Shown here piece after piece: positions 26,556 to 35,660 of a stretch of 64,000 nucleotides of DNA. The notes below the pieces were generated by a model that ran no database searches, was not told the DNA's origin, and worked only from the letters and a program-made list of their open reading frames with translations. Made by a program: the position numbers and the translations under genes. How positions within the stretch are numbered: position 1 is the stretch's first letter; each line of letters starts with the position of its first letter. Origin of the DNA: Sulfuricella denitrificans skB26. Lineage in GTDB: Bacteria > Pseudomonadota > Gammaproteobacteria > Burkholderiales > Sulfuricellaceae. The stretch is from assembly GCF_000297055.2 (NCBI RefSeq), contig NC_022357.1, positions 1,426,001 to 1,490,000 on the forward strand. Direction: 5' to 3'.

Positions 26556-27490
26556 ATGACATTGCCATTCAGGTTAGCGGCCTGGGCCGCACCTTCGGCG
26601 AAATGTGGGCGGTGCGAGGACTCGACCTCGAAGTGCGGCGCGGCGAGATATTTGGTCTGGTGGGGCCGGACGGCGCCGGCAAGACCACCACCATGCGCCT
26701 CCTGACCGGCATCCTTGCCGCCAGCGAGGGCACAGCTACAGTGGCCGGTTATCCGATTAAGGGCGGCGAAGAACAGATCAAGTCCCGCATCAGCTACATG
26801 TCGCAACGCTTCGGTCTGTACGGCGACCTCACGGTGGAGGAAAACTTGCGTTTCTATGCCGACCTGTACGAAGTACCGAGGCGCGAGCGCGAGCCGCAGG
26901 AAGAGCGTCTGCTCGGCTTCTCCAACCTCACCCCGTTCAGTAAGCGCCTGGCGCGTGACCTCTCGGGTGGCATGAAACAGAAACTCGGCCTGGCCTGCGC
27001 CCTGATCCACAAGCCGGAAATCCTGTTTCTCGACGAGCCCACCAACGGCGTCGATCCGGTGTCGCGGCGTGATTTCTGGCGCATTCTCTACGCCATGCTC
27101 AAGGAGGGAGTGACGATCTTCGTCTCCACCGCCTACCTCGACGAAGCGGAGCGCTGCACCCGTGTCGGCTTGATGCACCAGGGTCGCCTGATCCAGTGCG
27201 ACACACCGCAGAAGCTCAAGGAAGGTATTCCCGGCCTGCTGCTGGAACTGGAAACCGCGCAACCACGCGTCGCACGGGAGGCGCTCACCTCCCGGCTGGG
27301 TTCCAATCGCGTGAGTCTGTTCGGCGGCAAGCTGCACCTCTACGCCGCAGACGAGGGGGAGGCGGAGCAGGCCCGCACCGTGTTGCACGAGGCCAACATC
27401 TCAATATTGGGCGAAAACACTATCACCCCGTCGCTGGAGGACGTATTCATTTATCAGCTTACGCGAAACAATGAGGAGGCGACGGCATGA
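26552..27490 (+). CDS. ABC exporter ATP-binding protein 1 (YbhF N-half-like)
   Basis: A 312-residue ATPase of the ABC-2 type, with Walker A GPDGAGKTTTMRLL, signature LSGGMKQKLGLACAL and Walker B ILFLDEPTNGVDP. The C-terminal 80 residues form the usual extension of drug and polysaccharide export ATPases (TPSLEDVFIYQL). In E. coli YbhF two such domains are fused; here they are separate genes overlapping by four bases. Confidence 0.9.
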   Translation: MNDIAIQVSGLGRTFGEMWAVRGLDLEVRRGEIFGLVGPDGAGKTTTMRLLTGILAASEGTATVAGYPIKGGEEQIKSRISYMSQRFGLYGDLTVEENLRFYADLYEVPRREREPQEERLLGFSNLTPFSKRLARDLSGGMKQKLGLACALIHKPEILFLDEPTNGVDPVSRRDFWRILYAMLKEGVTIFVSTAYLDEAERCTRVGLMHQGRLIQCDTPQKLKEGIPGLLLELETAQPRVAREALTSRLGSNRVSLFGGKLHLYAADEGEAEQARTVLHEANISILGENTITPSLEDVFIYQLTRNNEEATA

Positions 27491-28443
27491 GCGTGGACTC
27501 CGCTGTAGAAGTGCATGACCTGACCCGGGTGTTCGGCGATTTTGTCGCCGTCGACCGTATCTCGCTCACTGTGGAAAAGGGTCAGGTGTTCGGCTTTCTC
27601 GGCCCCAACGGCGCGGGCAAATCCACCACCATCCGCATGCTGTGCGGCCTGCTTTTGCCCAGTTCCGGCGAAGGCCGGGTGGCGGGCTTCGATGTTATGA
27701 CCGAGTCAGAAACCATCAAGCGCCACATCGGCTACATGTCGCAGAAATTCTCCCTCTACGACGACCTCAGCGTGGAAGAGAACATCGACTTCTATACCGG
27801 CATCTACAATGTGCCCAGCGCCAAACGCAAGGCGCGCAAGGACTGGGTGCTGGAGATGGCGGGACTGACCGACAAGCGAGGCAACCTGACCGGCTCTCTG
27901 GCCGGCGGATGGAAACAGCGCCTGGCCCTGGGCTGCGCGGTGCTGCACGAACCGCAGCTCCTGTTTCTCGACGAGCCGACCTCGGGCGTGGACCCACTCT
28001 CGCGACGCCAGTTCTGGGATCTGATTGCACAGATGTCGCACGGCGGCACCACCGTTTTCGTCACCACCCACTACATGGAGGAGGCTGAATACTGCGACGA
28101 GCTGGCGCTGATTTACCACGGCAAGATGATCGCCAAGGGCAAACCTGCCGAACTCAAGACCCTCATACCCGAGGACATTCTTGAAATTCACGTTGAACGT
28201 CCATTCGATGCGCTGGAACGGCTGGAATCCTCGAAACTGACACAGGAAGTCGCCCTGTTCGGTGACGCCCTGCACGCAGTGGTCAGCGATGCGGCCACGG
28301 CAAGCGTAGCGCTGAACGACTTCCTGGTGCAGCAAGGCTTCGCCGTGCAGTCCATCAAACAGGTAACTCCCTCGATGGAGGACGTGTTCGTTTCCCTGAT
28401 CGAGCTCGACGACCGGCAGCGCACGCAGGGAGAAAAAGCATGA
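27487..28443 (+). CDS. ABC exporter ATP-binding protein 2 (YbhF C-half-like)
   Basis: A 318-residue ATPase with Walker A GPNGAGKSTTIRML and Walker B LLFLDEPTSGVDP. The signature is LAGGWKQRLALGCAV instead of LSGGQ, a moderate departure that could make this half less active. With the preceding ATPase it would form a heterodimer driving the two permeases. Starts and stops overlap both neighbours by four bases. Confidence 0.9.
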   Translation: MSVDSAVEVHDLTRVFGDFVAVDRISLTVEKGQVFGFLGPNGAGKSTTIRMLCGLLLPSSGEGRVAGFDVMTESETIKRHIGYMSQKFSLYDDLSVEENIDFYTGIYNVPSAKRKARKDWVLEMAGLTDKRGNLTGSLAGGWKQRLALGCAVLHEPQLLFLDEPTSGVDPLSRRQFWDLIAQMSHGGTTVFVTTHYMEEAEYCDELALIYHGKMIAKGKPAELKTLIPEDILEIHVERPFDALERLESSKLTQEVALFGDALHAVVSDAATASVALNDFLVQQGFAVQSIKQVTPSMEDVFVSLIELDDRQRTQGEKA

Positions 28444-29564
28444 AGCAGCCTAACTTTTCGTGGATACGCCTGTGGGCGCTGGTGAAAAAGGAGTTCATCC
28501 ACATCATCCGCGATCCGCGTTCCCTGGCGATGGCGTTCCTGATGCCGCTGATCCTGCTGATCCTGTTCGGCTATGCCATCACCATGGACATCAAGACGCT
28601 TAACCTCGTCGTATACGACCAGGACAAGAGCGCCGCCAGCCGCAATTACCTGGAAGGTTTCCCGGCCTCCAGCTACTTCAGCGTGGTGTCGGCGGTAGAA
28701 AGCTACGATGGCGCGCGCGCGCTGATCGACCAGGGGAAGGCACATCTGGCGCTGGTGATCCCGCCGCATTTCGCGCGCGATATGGAGCAGGGACGAACGA
28801 CGCAGGTGCAACTGCTCGCCGATGGCTCGGACGCCAATACAGCAACCATTGCCATGGGCTACGCCGAGGCCATCACCAACCGCTACAGCACGACGCACCT
28901 GGGCAACAAGATCGAGCTCGCCGTGGATAACCGTCTGCGCGTCTGGTACAACCCCGAGTTGAAAAGCCGCTGGTTCATCATCCCCGGCCTGATCGCCGTG
29001 ATCATGACGGTGATCACCGCGTTGCTCACCTCGCTCACCGTTTCGCGCGAGTGGGAGAGCGGCACCATGGAACAGTTGATCGCTACGCCGGTGCAGCCGA
29101 TCGAACTATTCCTCGGCAAGATGGCGCCCTATTTCGTGATCGGCATGCTCGACGTGCTGTTCTCGGTGGCGATGGGGGTATGGGTATTCGATGTGCCGCT
29201 GCGCGGCAGCTTCCTCTTTCTGCTCGGCGTCACCGCGATGTTCCTGGTGGGCGGCCTGAGTCTCGGCATCATGGTTTCCACCATCGCCAAATCGCAGCTG
29301 GTAGCAAGCCAGCTGGCGATGGTGGTGACCTTCCTGCCCGCTTTTTTGCTCTCCGGTTTTCTTTACTCCATCGACAATATGCCGCGCTTTTTGCAGGTGG
29401 TCACCCATGTGGTGCAAGCGCGCTATTTCGTCGAGGTGCTGAAGAACATTTTTCTCAAGGCCAGCCCGCCTTCTTTCGTGGCGGGCGACTTGATTTTCCT
29501 CGGACTGTTCGCGGGGGTGGTGTTCGCCGTCGCCCTTGGCAAGTTCCGCAAAAAACTGGCCTGA
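28440..29564 (+). CDS. ABC-2 type permease (YbhS-like)
   Basis: A 374-residue permease with a helix near residues 25-45 (AMAFLMPLILLILFGYAITMD), a periplasmic domain of about 130 residues, and five or so helices in the second half. RDPRSLAMAFLMP and SREWESGTMEQLIATPVQP are typical of the YbhS/YbhR group. It pairs with the similar protein encoded 10 bases downstream. Confidence 0.88.
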   Translation: MKQPNFSWIRLWALVKKEFIHIIRDPRSLAMAFLMPLILLILFGYAITMDIKTLNLVVYDQDKSAASRNYLEGFPASSYFSVVSAVESYDGARALIDQGKAHLALVIPPHFARDMEQGRTTQVQLLADGSDANTATIAMGYAEAITNRYSTTHLGNKIELAVDNRLRVWYNPELKSRWFIIPGLIAVIMTVITALLTSLTVSREWESGTMEQLIATPVQPIELFLGKMAPYFVIGMLDVLFSVAMGVWVFDVPLRGSFLFLLGVTAMFLVGGLSLGIMVSTIAKSQLVASQLAMVVTFLPAFLLSGFLYSIDNMPRFLQVVTHVVQARYFVEVLKNIFLKASPPSFVAGDLIFLGLFAGVVFAVALGKFRKKLA

Positions 29565-29574
29565 CGGAGGCGTT

Positions 29575-30705
29575 ATGTGGGAAAGAATCTATCGCATGCT
29601 GGTGAAGGAGTTTATCCAGGTGCTGCGCGATCCGCGCATGAAGGCGCTGATCTTTGTGATGCCGGTGGTCCAGCTGATCATGTTCGGCTATGCCGTGACC
29701 ACCGACGTGGACCACATCAAGACCGCGGTGTGCGACCTCGACAAGAGCCCTCAGAGCCGTGCGCTGATCGAGCGCTTCACGGCTTCTGGCTATTTCACTG
29801 TGGTGGACAATACCGACCGGCCCGAACGGCTGGGCGAACTGCTCGACCGCGGCAAGGCGATCGTGGGCATCCAGATTAACCGCGGCTTCGCCGACGATCT
29901 GCGCTCGGGCAGGCAGGCAGCGATCCAGACGATCGTTGACGGCACCGATTCGAACACCGGCACGGTGGCGATGGACTACGCTCAGCGCATCACCCAGGAA
30001 TTCTCCCGGGCACGATCTACCCCGATAGAACTGGCCCAGCTGGCTCAGTCGCCGCAGACCAATCCCATCGAGCTGCGCTCGCGCGCCTGGTTCAACCCTG
30101 ACCTGAAGAGTCGCTATTACAACGTCCCCGGCGTGATCGCCGTGGTGGTGCTGCTGATCTCCCTGTTGCTGACCGCCATGGCGATCGTGCGCGAGCGCGA
30201 GATCGGCACCATGGAGCAGCTGATGGTGACGCCGATCCGGCCGTTCGAACTGATCCTCGGCAAGACCCTGCCCTTCGTGCTGATCAGCTTCATCGACGTG
30301 CTGGTGGTCACTTTTATCGGGATCAACTGGTTCAACGTGCCGATCCACGGCAGCCTGGGGCTGCTGCTATTTGGGGCAGGGCTGTACCTGATGTCCACCA
30401 TCGGCATCGGGCTTTTCATTTCCACCATTTCCCAGACCCAGCAGCAGGCGCTGATGTCGTCGTTTTTCTTCTATCTGCCCGCTGTGCTGCTGTCCGGCTT
30501 CATGTTCCCGATTTCGAACATGCCGGAACCGGCACAGTGGCTCACCTATCTCAACCCGCTGCGCTATTTCCTGGTCATTATCCGGGATATCTTTCTCAAG
30601 GGTAGCGGCTGGGAAATCCTGTGGCCACAGTTTGCCGCCTTGGCGGTGCTGGGTTCCACACTGTTGATTATTAGTTCACTTCGTTTCCAGAAAAGGATGA
30701 CCTGA
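29575..30705 (+). CDS. ABC-2 type permease (YbhR-like)
   Basis: A 376-residue permease with the same layout as its neighbour: RDPRMKALIFVMPVVQLIMFGYA at the first helix and EREIGTMEQLMVTPIRPFELILGK at the coupling region. The ATG at 29575 has GGAGG seven bases upstream; the open frame before it lies inside the previous gene. It completes the TolC-HlyD-ATPase-ATPase-permease-permease set. Confidence 0.88.
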   Translation: MWERIYRMLVKEFIQVLRDPRMKALIFVMPVVQLIMFGYAVTTDVDHIKTAVCDLDKSPQSRALIERFTASGYFTVVDNTDRPERLGELLDRGKAIVGIQINRGFADDLRSGRQAAIQTIVDGTDSNTGTVAMDYAQRITQEFSRARSTPIELAQLAQSPQTNPIELRSRAWFNPDLKSRYYNVPGVIAVVVLLISLLLTAMAIVREREIGTMEQLMVTPIRPFELILGKTLPFVLISFIDVLVVTFIGINWFNVPIHGSLGLLLFGAGLYLMSTIGIGLFISTISQTQQQALMSSFFFYLPAVLLSGFMFPISNMPEPAQWLTYLNPLRYFLVIIRDIFLKGSGWEILWPQFAALAVLGSTLLIISSLRFQKRMT

Positions 30706-30706
30706 C

Positions 30707-31159
30707 ATGAAAAACACCCATAACCTTATCCTTAATTTCCTTGCTTCTTCATCCTTGCTATTCGCCGCATCTGGAGTGCAAGCGGCTGAGCCGCTCGCCC
30801 TGCAGAATGTCATGAAAGACCTGGGCAAGAACATGCAGGTCATCACCGACGGAATTTCCCGTGGAGACTGGGAGCTGGTGGAAAAAACCGCACCCCTGAT
30901 CGCAGACCATCCCCAGCCGCCGATGTCGGAAAAAATGCGCATCATGGGTTTCATGGGCACCAACATGGGCAAGTTCAAGACCTATGACGGCGAAACTCAC
31001 GAGCAGGCGCAGGCGGTAGGCAAGGCCGCCAAGGCCAAGGATGGCCAAGGCGTCATTCTCGCCTTCCAGAAACTCCAGACCAGTTGCTACAACTGCCACA
31101 GCGAATTCCGCAAGCCTTTCGTGGAGCATTTCTACGGCAAGAAAGACGCCGCACAGTGA
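30707..31159 (+). CDS. Exported protein with one CXXCH motif, cytochrome c-like
   Basis: A 150-residue protein with a signal peptide (cleavage near VQAAE, residue 26). A helical middle is followed by CYNCHSEFRKPFVEHFYGKK near the C-terminus, which carries a heme-attachment type CXXCH. A single C-terminal motif after helices recalls cytochrome c', but heme binding is inferred. The ATG lies two bases after the permease stop, so it is the last gene of the exporter operon. A decayed relative lies before the operon at 22594. Confidence 0.78.
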   Translation: MKNTHNLILNFLASSSLLFAASGVQAAEPLALQNVMKDLGKNMQVITDGISRGDWELVEKTAPLIADHPQPPMSEKMRIMGFMGTNMGKFKTYDGETHEQAQAVGKAAKAKDGQGVILAFQKLQTSCYNCHSEFRKPFVEHFYGKKDAAQ

Positions 31160-31222
31160 TCCAGTTCTTTGCGGTTCCTCTGTGATCGCACCCTACAGCC
31201 CAAACGGAACAGGAGGTAGATC

Positions 31223-31810
31223 ATGAATACGGGTAACACGGATATGTTTGAGCAGGCGTATTTGGAGCAATGGCTAAAAACTACGCGTCATTATTTGTTT
31301 GCCGATCGGGAAAACCTTGTCGATGCGACAGAGACAGCGCTGCTTGAATCAAAACTGGAAAGCCATGGTGCTCAGGACCGCTGCATTTCACGAGCGCGGG
31401 GGAGCTTGCTGCGTCTCTTGAAGCGCACAGCGATGCAAGATCAAAATCCGCTCCATGAACTGGAGCGCGCCTTCTATTTTCAGATTTCGTTCATCGCACG
31501 GCATCCCGACATTCCCAAGCGCCTTCTAGGGTGGTTATCGCAAGGCGGCGATGGCCGTATTCGTCGGCGTATTCAGGTGGTCATCGACAATTACGAATCA
31601 CGCCTTTGCCGAATAATTGATCAGGCAAAGCACCAGGGGCTCATCAGGGCCGAAATTGAACCGCACACTGCGGCGAGTTTCTTCGTCGGTATTATCCAGA
31701 GCCTGGCACTCAGAATGAATGCCGATTTGCGCCAGCGAGAGCGACTGTTGCGTGAGGCAGTCGAGGTTTTTGCTTTATACCGGGCAGGGGTAGTTTCTCC
31801 GTCGAAATGA
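31223..31810 (+). CDS. TetR-like protein lacking a recognisable DNA-binding domain
   Basis: A 195-residue protein. From about residue 75 it follows the ligand domain of the TetR protein at 1642 (NPLHELERAFYFQISFIARHPDIPKRLL, then VIDNYESRLCRIIDQAKHQGLIRAEIEP). The first 65 residues do not show the TetR helix-turn-helix, although their length is about right for one. It has a very strong ribosome site (AGGAGG, 7 bases before ATG). It could sense ligand without binding DNA, or bind as a heterodimer with a complete TetR paralogue (inference). Confidence 0.7.
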   Translation: MNTGNTDMFEQAYLEQWLKTTRHYLFADRENLVDATETALLESKLESHGAQDRCISRARGSLLRLLKRTAMQDQNPLHELERAFYFQISFIARHPDIPKRLLGWLSQGGDGRIRRRIQVVIDNYESRLCRIIDQAKHQGLIRAEIEPHTAASFFVGIIQSLALRMNADLRQRERLLREAVEVFALYRAGVVSPSK

Positions 31811-31865
31811 CATCAGGCTAAGAGAATTATTTAGTCAAAAAACCAATAGAAAAGGAAAGTTCATC

Positions 31866-32267
31866 ATGGCTACACCCAAACAACAGCGGGACATCCGTGT
31901 CTGGGCGATTTCCCTGGTCGCTGTCGGATTCGGACTGCTGACTATCAAGGAAGGCGGCACGATCCTGTTCGGTGGCGAAGCGGCGCGCACTGCGGCCGGC
32001 AACTATGTGCCGTTCGTGCTCTGGTTTAATTTTTTGGCAGGCTTCGCCTATGTCATTGCCGGTACCGGCCTGTGGCTGCAGCAGCGCTGGGCGGTGTGGC
32101 TGGCCATCGCCATCGCCACGGCGACAGCGCTAACGTTCGCGGCTTTCGGCATACACGTGGCTTTCGGAGGCGCCTACGAGCCGCGCACGGTGATCGCCAT
32201 GAGCCTGAGAACGCTGGTGTGGGTGACGATCGCGGCGGTGGCTGGCCGGGGGGTGCTGCGCAGATAA
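31866..32267 (+). CDS. Small integral membrane protein, function unknown
   Basis: A 133-residue protein with about four hydrophobic helices (near residues 11-30, 46-70, 74-98 and 108-128). It has no signal peptide or recognised motif. AAGGAAAG lies about 8 bases before the ATG. It lies between TetR-like and other small membrane genes; I do not recognise the family. Confidence 0.65.
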   Translation: MATPKQQRDIRVWAISLVAVGFGLLTIKEGGTILFGGEAARTAAGNYVPFVLWFNFLAGFAYVIAGTGLWLQQRWAVWLAIAIATATALTFAAFGIHVAFGGAYEPRTVIAMSLRTLVWVTIAAVAGRGVLRR

Positions 32268-32350
32268 AAGCGTCGTATCGCTCGCGCCTGGATAGCAGTC
32301 ATTTTGTGAATTGCATGGCATGATTTTTTGACCAAATAAAGGAGTACGTT

Positions 32351-32764
32351 ATGGAAGGAAAAAAGAATATCGCGGCAGGTTTTCTGTTCCTGGCCGGTTT
32401 CATGGCTTATGGGTTCGTGCTGATCTATCTGCGTGATTTCGCACCTGGAAAGGAAGCATGGATCGCTGATTACGCTGTGGGTAAGCATTTCGAATCGCGC
32501 CTGGCGCATGTGCACGGTAACCTTTTCGCCTTCATCAACATCGTCGTGGGTTATCTGTTGCTGAGGCTTCCCATCGGAGCCATCTCCACCAAATGGATAT
32601 CCTGGCTTACTCTGACAGGGATGTTGATGCCGCTTGGAATCCTTTCCGAGGTGGTATTCGGCCTGCCACCTGCACTGGTGCTAGTCGGCGGTATTTCTAT
32701 GGTGGCGGCGATGGTTTGGTTCGGTTGGGCGGTCCTGCGGTTGAACTTGCAGAGGCCGAAGTAG
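32351..32764 (+). CDS. Small integral membrane protein, function unknown
   Basis: A 137-residue protein with about four helices (near residues 6-27, 55-76, 83-103 and 107-130). The loop and helix start HFESRLAHVHGNLFAFIN contains three His residues that could bind a metal or heme; this is speculative. AAAGGAG precedes the ATG at normal spacing. Confidence 0.62.
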   Translation: MEGKKNIAAGFLFLAGFMAYGFVLIYLRDFAPGKEAWIADYAVGKHFESRLAHVHGNLFAFINIVVGYLLLRLPIGAISTKWISWLTLTGMLMPLGILSEVVFGLPPALVLVGGISMVAAMVWFGWAVLRLNLQRPK

Positions 32765-32779
32765 TTCCCCTCTAAAATT

Positions 32780-34069
32780 ATGGGCACTTCTATAAATTCA
32801 GTGTATTGCGGGTTTTCAATTGAAATGACGGAAGCTGTATCCGGGAAAGGCGTATTTGCCACATTCCCACAGTGGATCAAGTTTCCTTCCCTGACGCTGC
32901 GTCTGACGACCAGGCATGGGCTGGGGAAAGCTGCGTGGCTACTCTTGCTGTTATTACACATCGTGCCGACCAGTGCACAAGCCGCCAATGAAAATTCCTC
33001 GAGCATCAATGGTTGCAAGGCAGATGAAATTGTCAGATTCCGCGGGGGGACCGCAAGACTGGAGAATGACCTTTTTACCGGTACTGACCAAAACTATACG
33101 AACGGAGTGGCATTCACCGCTGTTTCGCACGACATCGCCGGCAAGCTTCGAACCGAGTGTCTGCCCACACCGGTACGATTACAGGCGGAACTCATCAAGT
33201 TTCTGAACCCTGATTTTTGGTCCGATGAGGAAAACTCCGCACATACGCAAAACGTGGTGGTGAAGTTTGGCCAATCCATGTTCACACCGAAAGATCCTGC
33301 CAGGACCGATCCGATCCTGGACGATCGGCCTTATGCTGGCTTGCTGTACGTGGGCATGTCGTGGAACCGTCGGAAACACGAACCACAAAGCCACTCGGAA
33401 ATGCTCGATACACGCGAGATCACATTGGGCGTCATCGGCCCGTTGTCTCTCGCGGAACAGACACAAAATCTTGTTCACGATGCGATCGGCGCCGACAGGT
33501 TTCTCGGTTGGCAACATCAGTTGAAGAATGAGCCAGCGCTGCAATTGGCCATCGACCGAAAATTCAAGGACTATCGCGGAACGGGACCGATCACGCCGGG
33601 TTTCTCTACCGACTCGATCCGCTCACTGGGACTGCGACTAGGCAACATCGAAACCTCCGCTACACTGGGGATCGAAGGGCGTATCGGTTGGAATCTGCCG
33701 AACGACTTCGGGACCTATCCGATCAGACCCGGCGCAGAAAATCGTCCGCCATCCGCCTCCATCCATAGCGGCTCAGCTGATGCCCCATTGTCTGTCGCCA
33801 GGCTGCGACCCGGTGTTCACCTCTTTGGAACGATGGAAACAAAACTCGTTGCGCATGATTTTTCACTCGACGGCAACCTTTTTCGATCAAGCTACAGTGT
33901 TACTCGCCGACCATGGGTTGCCCAGGCGGCTATCGGGGTCAGCGCTCATGGTCTGGTGGATGGTCACGGCGTCAAGCTGGCCGTGATGCGTGTTTACCGT
34001 TCACGGGAATTCGAGGAGCAGGTGACAAACCAGGCTTATGGTTCTGTCGCGCTGAGCATTGAGTTCTAA
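32780..34069 (+). CDS. LpxR-like outer membrane lipid A 3'-O-deacylase family protein
   Basis: A 429-residue protein. Family marks are LENDLFTGTDQNYTNGVAF near the mature N-terminus, DDRPYAGLLYVGM, and GVIGPLSLAEQTQNLVHDAIG before GWQHQLKNEPAL. LpxR enzymes remove acyl chains from lipid A in the outer leaflet. The hydrophobic export signal (WLLLLLLHIVPTSAQAAN) begins only about 50 residues in, so the true start may be 32825 or later; no good ribosome site helps to decide. The protein is longer than typical LpxR (about 320). Confidence 0.75.
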   Translation: MGTSINSVYCGFSIEMTEAVSGKGVFATFPQWIKFPSLTLRLTTRHGLGKAAWLLLLLLHIVPTSAQAANENSSSINGCKADEIVRFRGGTARLENDLFTGTDQNYTNGVAFTAVSHDIAGKLRTECLPTPVRLQAELIKFLNPDFWSDEENSAHTQNVVVKFGQSMFTPKDPARTDPILDDRPYAGLLYVGMSWNRRKHEPQSHSEMLDTREITLGVIGPLSLAEQTQNLVHDAIGADRFLGWQHQLKNEPALQLAIDRKFKDYRGTGPITPGFSTDSIRSLGLRLGNIETSATLGIEGRIGWNLPNDFGTYPIRPGAENRPPSASIHSGSADAPLSVARLRPGVHLFGTMETKLVAHDFSLDGNLFRSSYSVTRRPWVAQAAIGVSAHGLVDGHGVKLAVMRVYRSREFEEQVTNQAYGSVALSIEF

Positions 34070-34191
34070 AAACGCATTGCGCATCTTGGCCCACGCTCAT
34101 TCGCCGTTTAGACAAACAAAGGAAGCAGAAATGAATGGTCGAAATCATGGCCTCAAGTTGCCGCCATTGGCACAAAACCGATAAAGCGTAT

Positions 34192-34302
34192 ACCGGGTTT
34201 GATTTCTATCTGGCCGAAGTGATATTCGTCACGATCAATGGCCCCGCCGAATCCGAGGGTCAATTGCGCGCGCTGGGGGCCAGATTGATCGATCATTTGA
34301 CC
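34192..34302 (+). pseudogene. Possible remnant of an ExbB-type gene end
   Basis: In one frame this stretch reads GFDFYLAEV and later LRALGARLIDHL, similar to the end of the ExbB-like protein encoded at 35661 (GFNYFSRVQ and MERLGTRLIDHI). No complete gene surrounds it. The match is short, so the call is tentative. Confidence 0.25.
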
Positions 34303-34364
34303 GATTATCTAATGCTGCTACATGACTTTCAGCGCAACGCTACAATGAAGAGAGGCACGCAACC

Positions 34365-34949
34365 ATGGGAGAGTCCGAAAACAAGGAAAAAATCATTATT
34401 GCCGCCATTGAACTGGCAAACGGAAAACGTCTCAACCATCTCGGCGCGGAGGCACTTACCCTCCACAGCGGGATCAGCGAGGATGAGGTGAGGCGGGTAT
34501 TCCCGAACTGCGGAATGCTTTCGGCCGGCATTTTCCAGTGGGCTACGCATAATTTGATGGTGCAGATCGAATATGCAGCACTGCGCAACAAGCCGCCACT
34601 GGAAGTACTTGAAGACATTTTTCATGTTCATGTCGCTTTTCTTGTTTCACATTCAACACTTCCAACGTTGCTTCTGGAAGCGCTTGCGATGCCAGAAGGA
34701 GGTACGGAGCTGCGCCACCGTATTGGTACACTACTGGAAGATTACGAAGCCAACCTGGCGCTGTTGCTTCATCTGGCACGAAAGGATGAGATAGTCAGGC
34801 CCGATTTTGATCCTGCGATTGCGGCAAAATTGTTCGTTTATCTGATACAGGGACTGGCGATGCGGTCAATTACCTGGGGTGCGACTGAAACATTGCTGCA
34901 CGAGGGGCGAAAAGTGTGGCAGCAATACCTGCATGGCATTCGTGCCTGA
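34365..34949 (+). CDS. TetR-family transcriptional regulator, divergent DNA-binding domain
   Basis: A 194-residue protein with a TetR-length N-terminal domain (KEKIIIAAIELANG, then LTLHSGISEDEVRRVFPNCG) that is less canonical than its neighbour's at 34991. The ligand domain follows the regional pattern (PPLEVLEDIFHVHVAFLVSHSTLPTLL, EDYEANLALLLHLARKDEIVRPDFDP). It is read in the same direction as the next TetR gene, 41 bases away. The target is unknown; the exporter operon upstream is a candidate. Confidence 0.75.
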   Translation: MGESENKEKIIIAAIELANGKRLNHLGAEALTLHSGISEDEVRRVFPNCGMLSAGIFQWATHNLMVQIEYAALRNKPPLEVLEDIFHVHVAFLVSHSTLPTLLLEALAMPEGGTELRHRIGTLLEDYEANLALLLHLARKDEIVRPDFDPAIAAKLFVYLIQGLAMRSITWGATETLLHEGRKVWQQYLHGIRA

Positions 34950-34990
34950 ACATTGAAATTACATGAAACACTGAGCAAGGAAAGCAAGAG

Positions 34991-35620
34991 ATGAGTGAAC
35001 ACAGGCAACGGTTATCGGCTGAAGAGCGGCAGGAGGAAATTATCAGAGCTGCCGTGGAACTTGCCGGCGAACAGGGGGTTGAAGGCGTGACGACACAGGA
35101 TATGGCAAATGCCGTAGGCATCTCACAAGGTGCGATTTTCCGCCATTTCCCCAGCAAGGACATGATCTGGCTGGCAGTTATTCACTGGGTGCGTGGGCGG
35201 CTGATGAGCGTGGTAGATATGGCGGCAGATCAGGGTAGCGACCCGCTCGATTCCCTGGAAAAGATGTTTTTCGCTCACCTGGGCTTCGTCGACAAGGTGC
35301 CTGCGATCCCGAAGCTGGTATTTACCGATCAACTGCTGAAAAAAAATCCCAAGATCAAGGAACTGATTCGCAGCATCCTGGCGGATTACGAGGCCAAAGT
35401 GGTCGGTCTCCTTGCTCAGGCCAAGGCGCAGAACCTGGTTCGCCAGGACTTGGACGAGCACGGTGCCGCCGTCATGTTTACCGGCATCATTCAGGGCCTG
35501 GTGATGCGGGTTTCCATTATAGAAGCACGAAAATCACTGATTGCCGAAGGGAAACTGGTGTTTCCACTTTTTCTCCACGGCATTGGCAGCGTGCGTGCAA
35601 CCGGTGCAAAACAGACCTGA
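34991..35620 (+). CDS. TetR/AcrR-family transcriptional regulator
   Basis: A 209-residue protein, a close paralogue of the repressor at 1642: ERQEEIIRAAVELAGEQG and VTTQDMANAVGISQGAIFRHFPSKD are nearly identical in the recognition helix. The two may therefore bind related operators. It precedes the ExbB-like gene by 40 bases and may belong to the same transcript. Confidence 0.88.
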   Translation: MSEHRQRLSAEERQEEIIRAAVELAGEQGVEGVTTQDMANAVGISQGAIFRHFPSKDMIWLAVIHWVRGRLMSVVDMAADQGSDPLDSLEKMFFAHLGFVDKVPAIPKLVFTDQLLKKNPKIKELIRSILADYEAKVVGLLAQAKAQNLVRQDLDEHGAAVMFTGIIQGLVMRVSIIEARKSLIAEGKLVFPLFLHGIGSVRATGAKQT

Positions 35621-35660
35621 ACTAAGTCAAGGGGAATAGCCCCCCAATTCGGAGATAACC

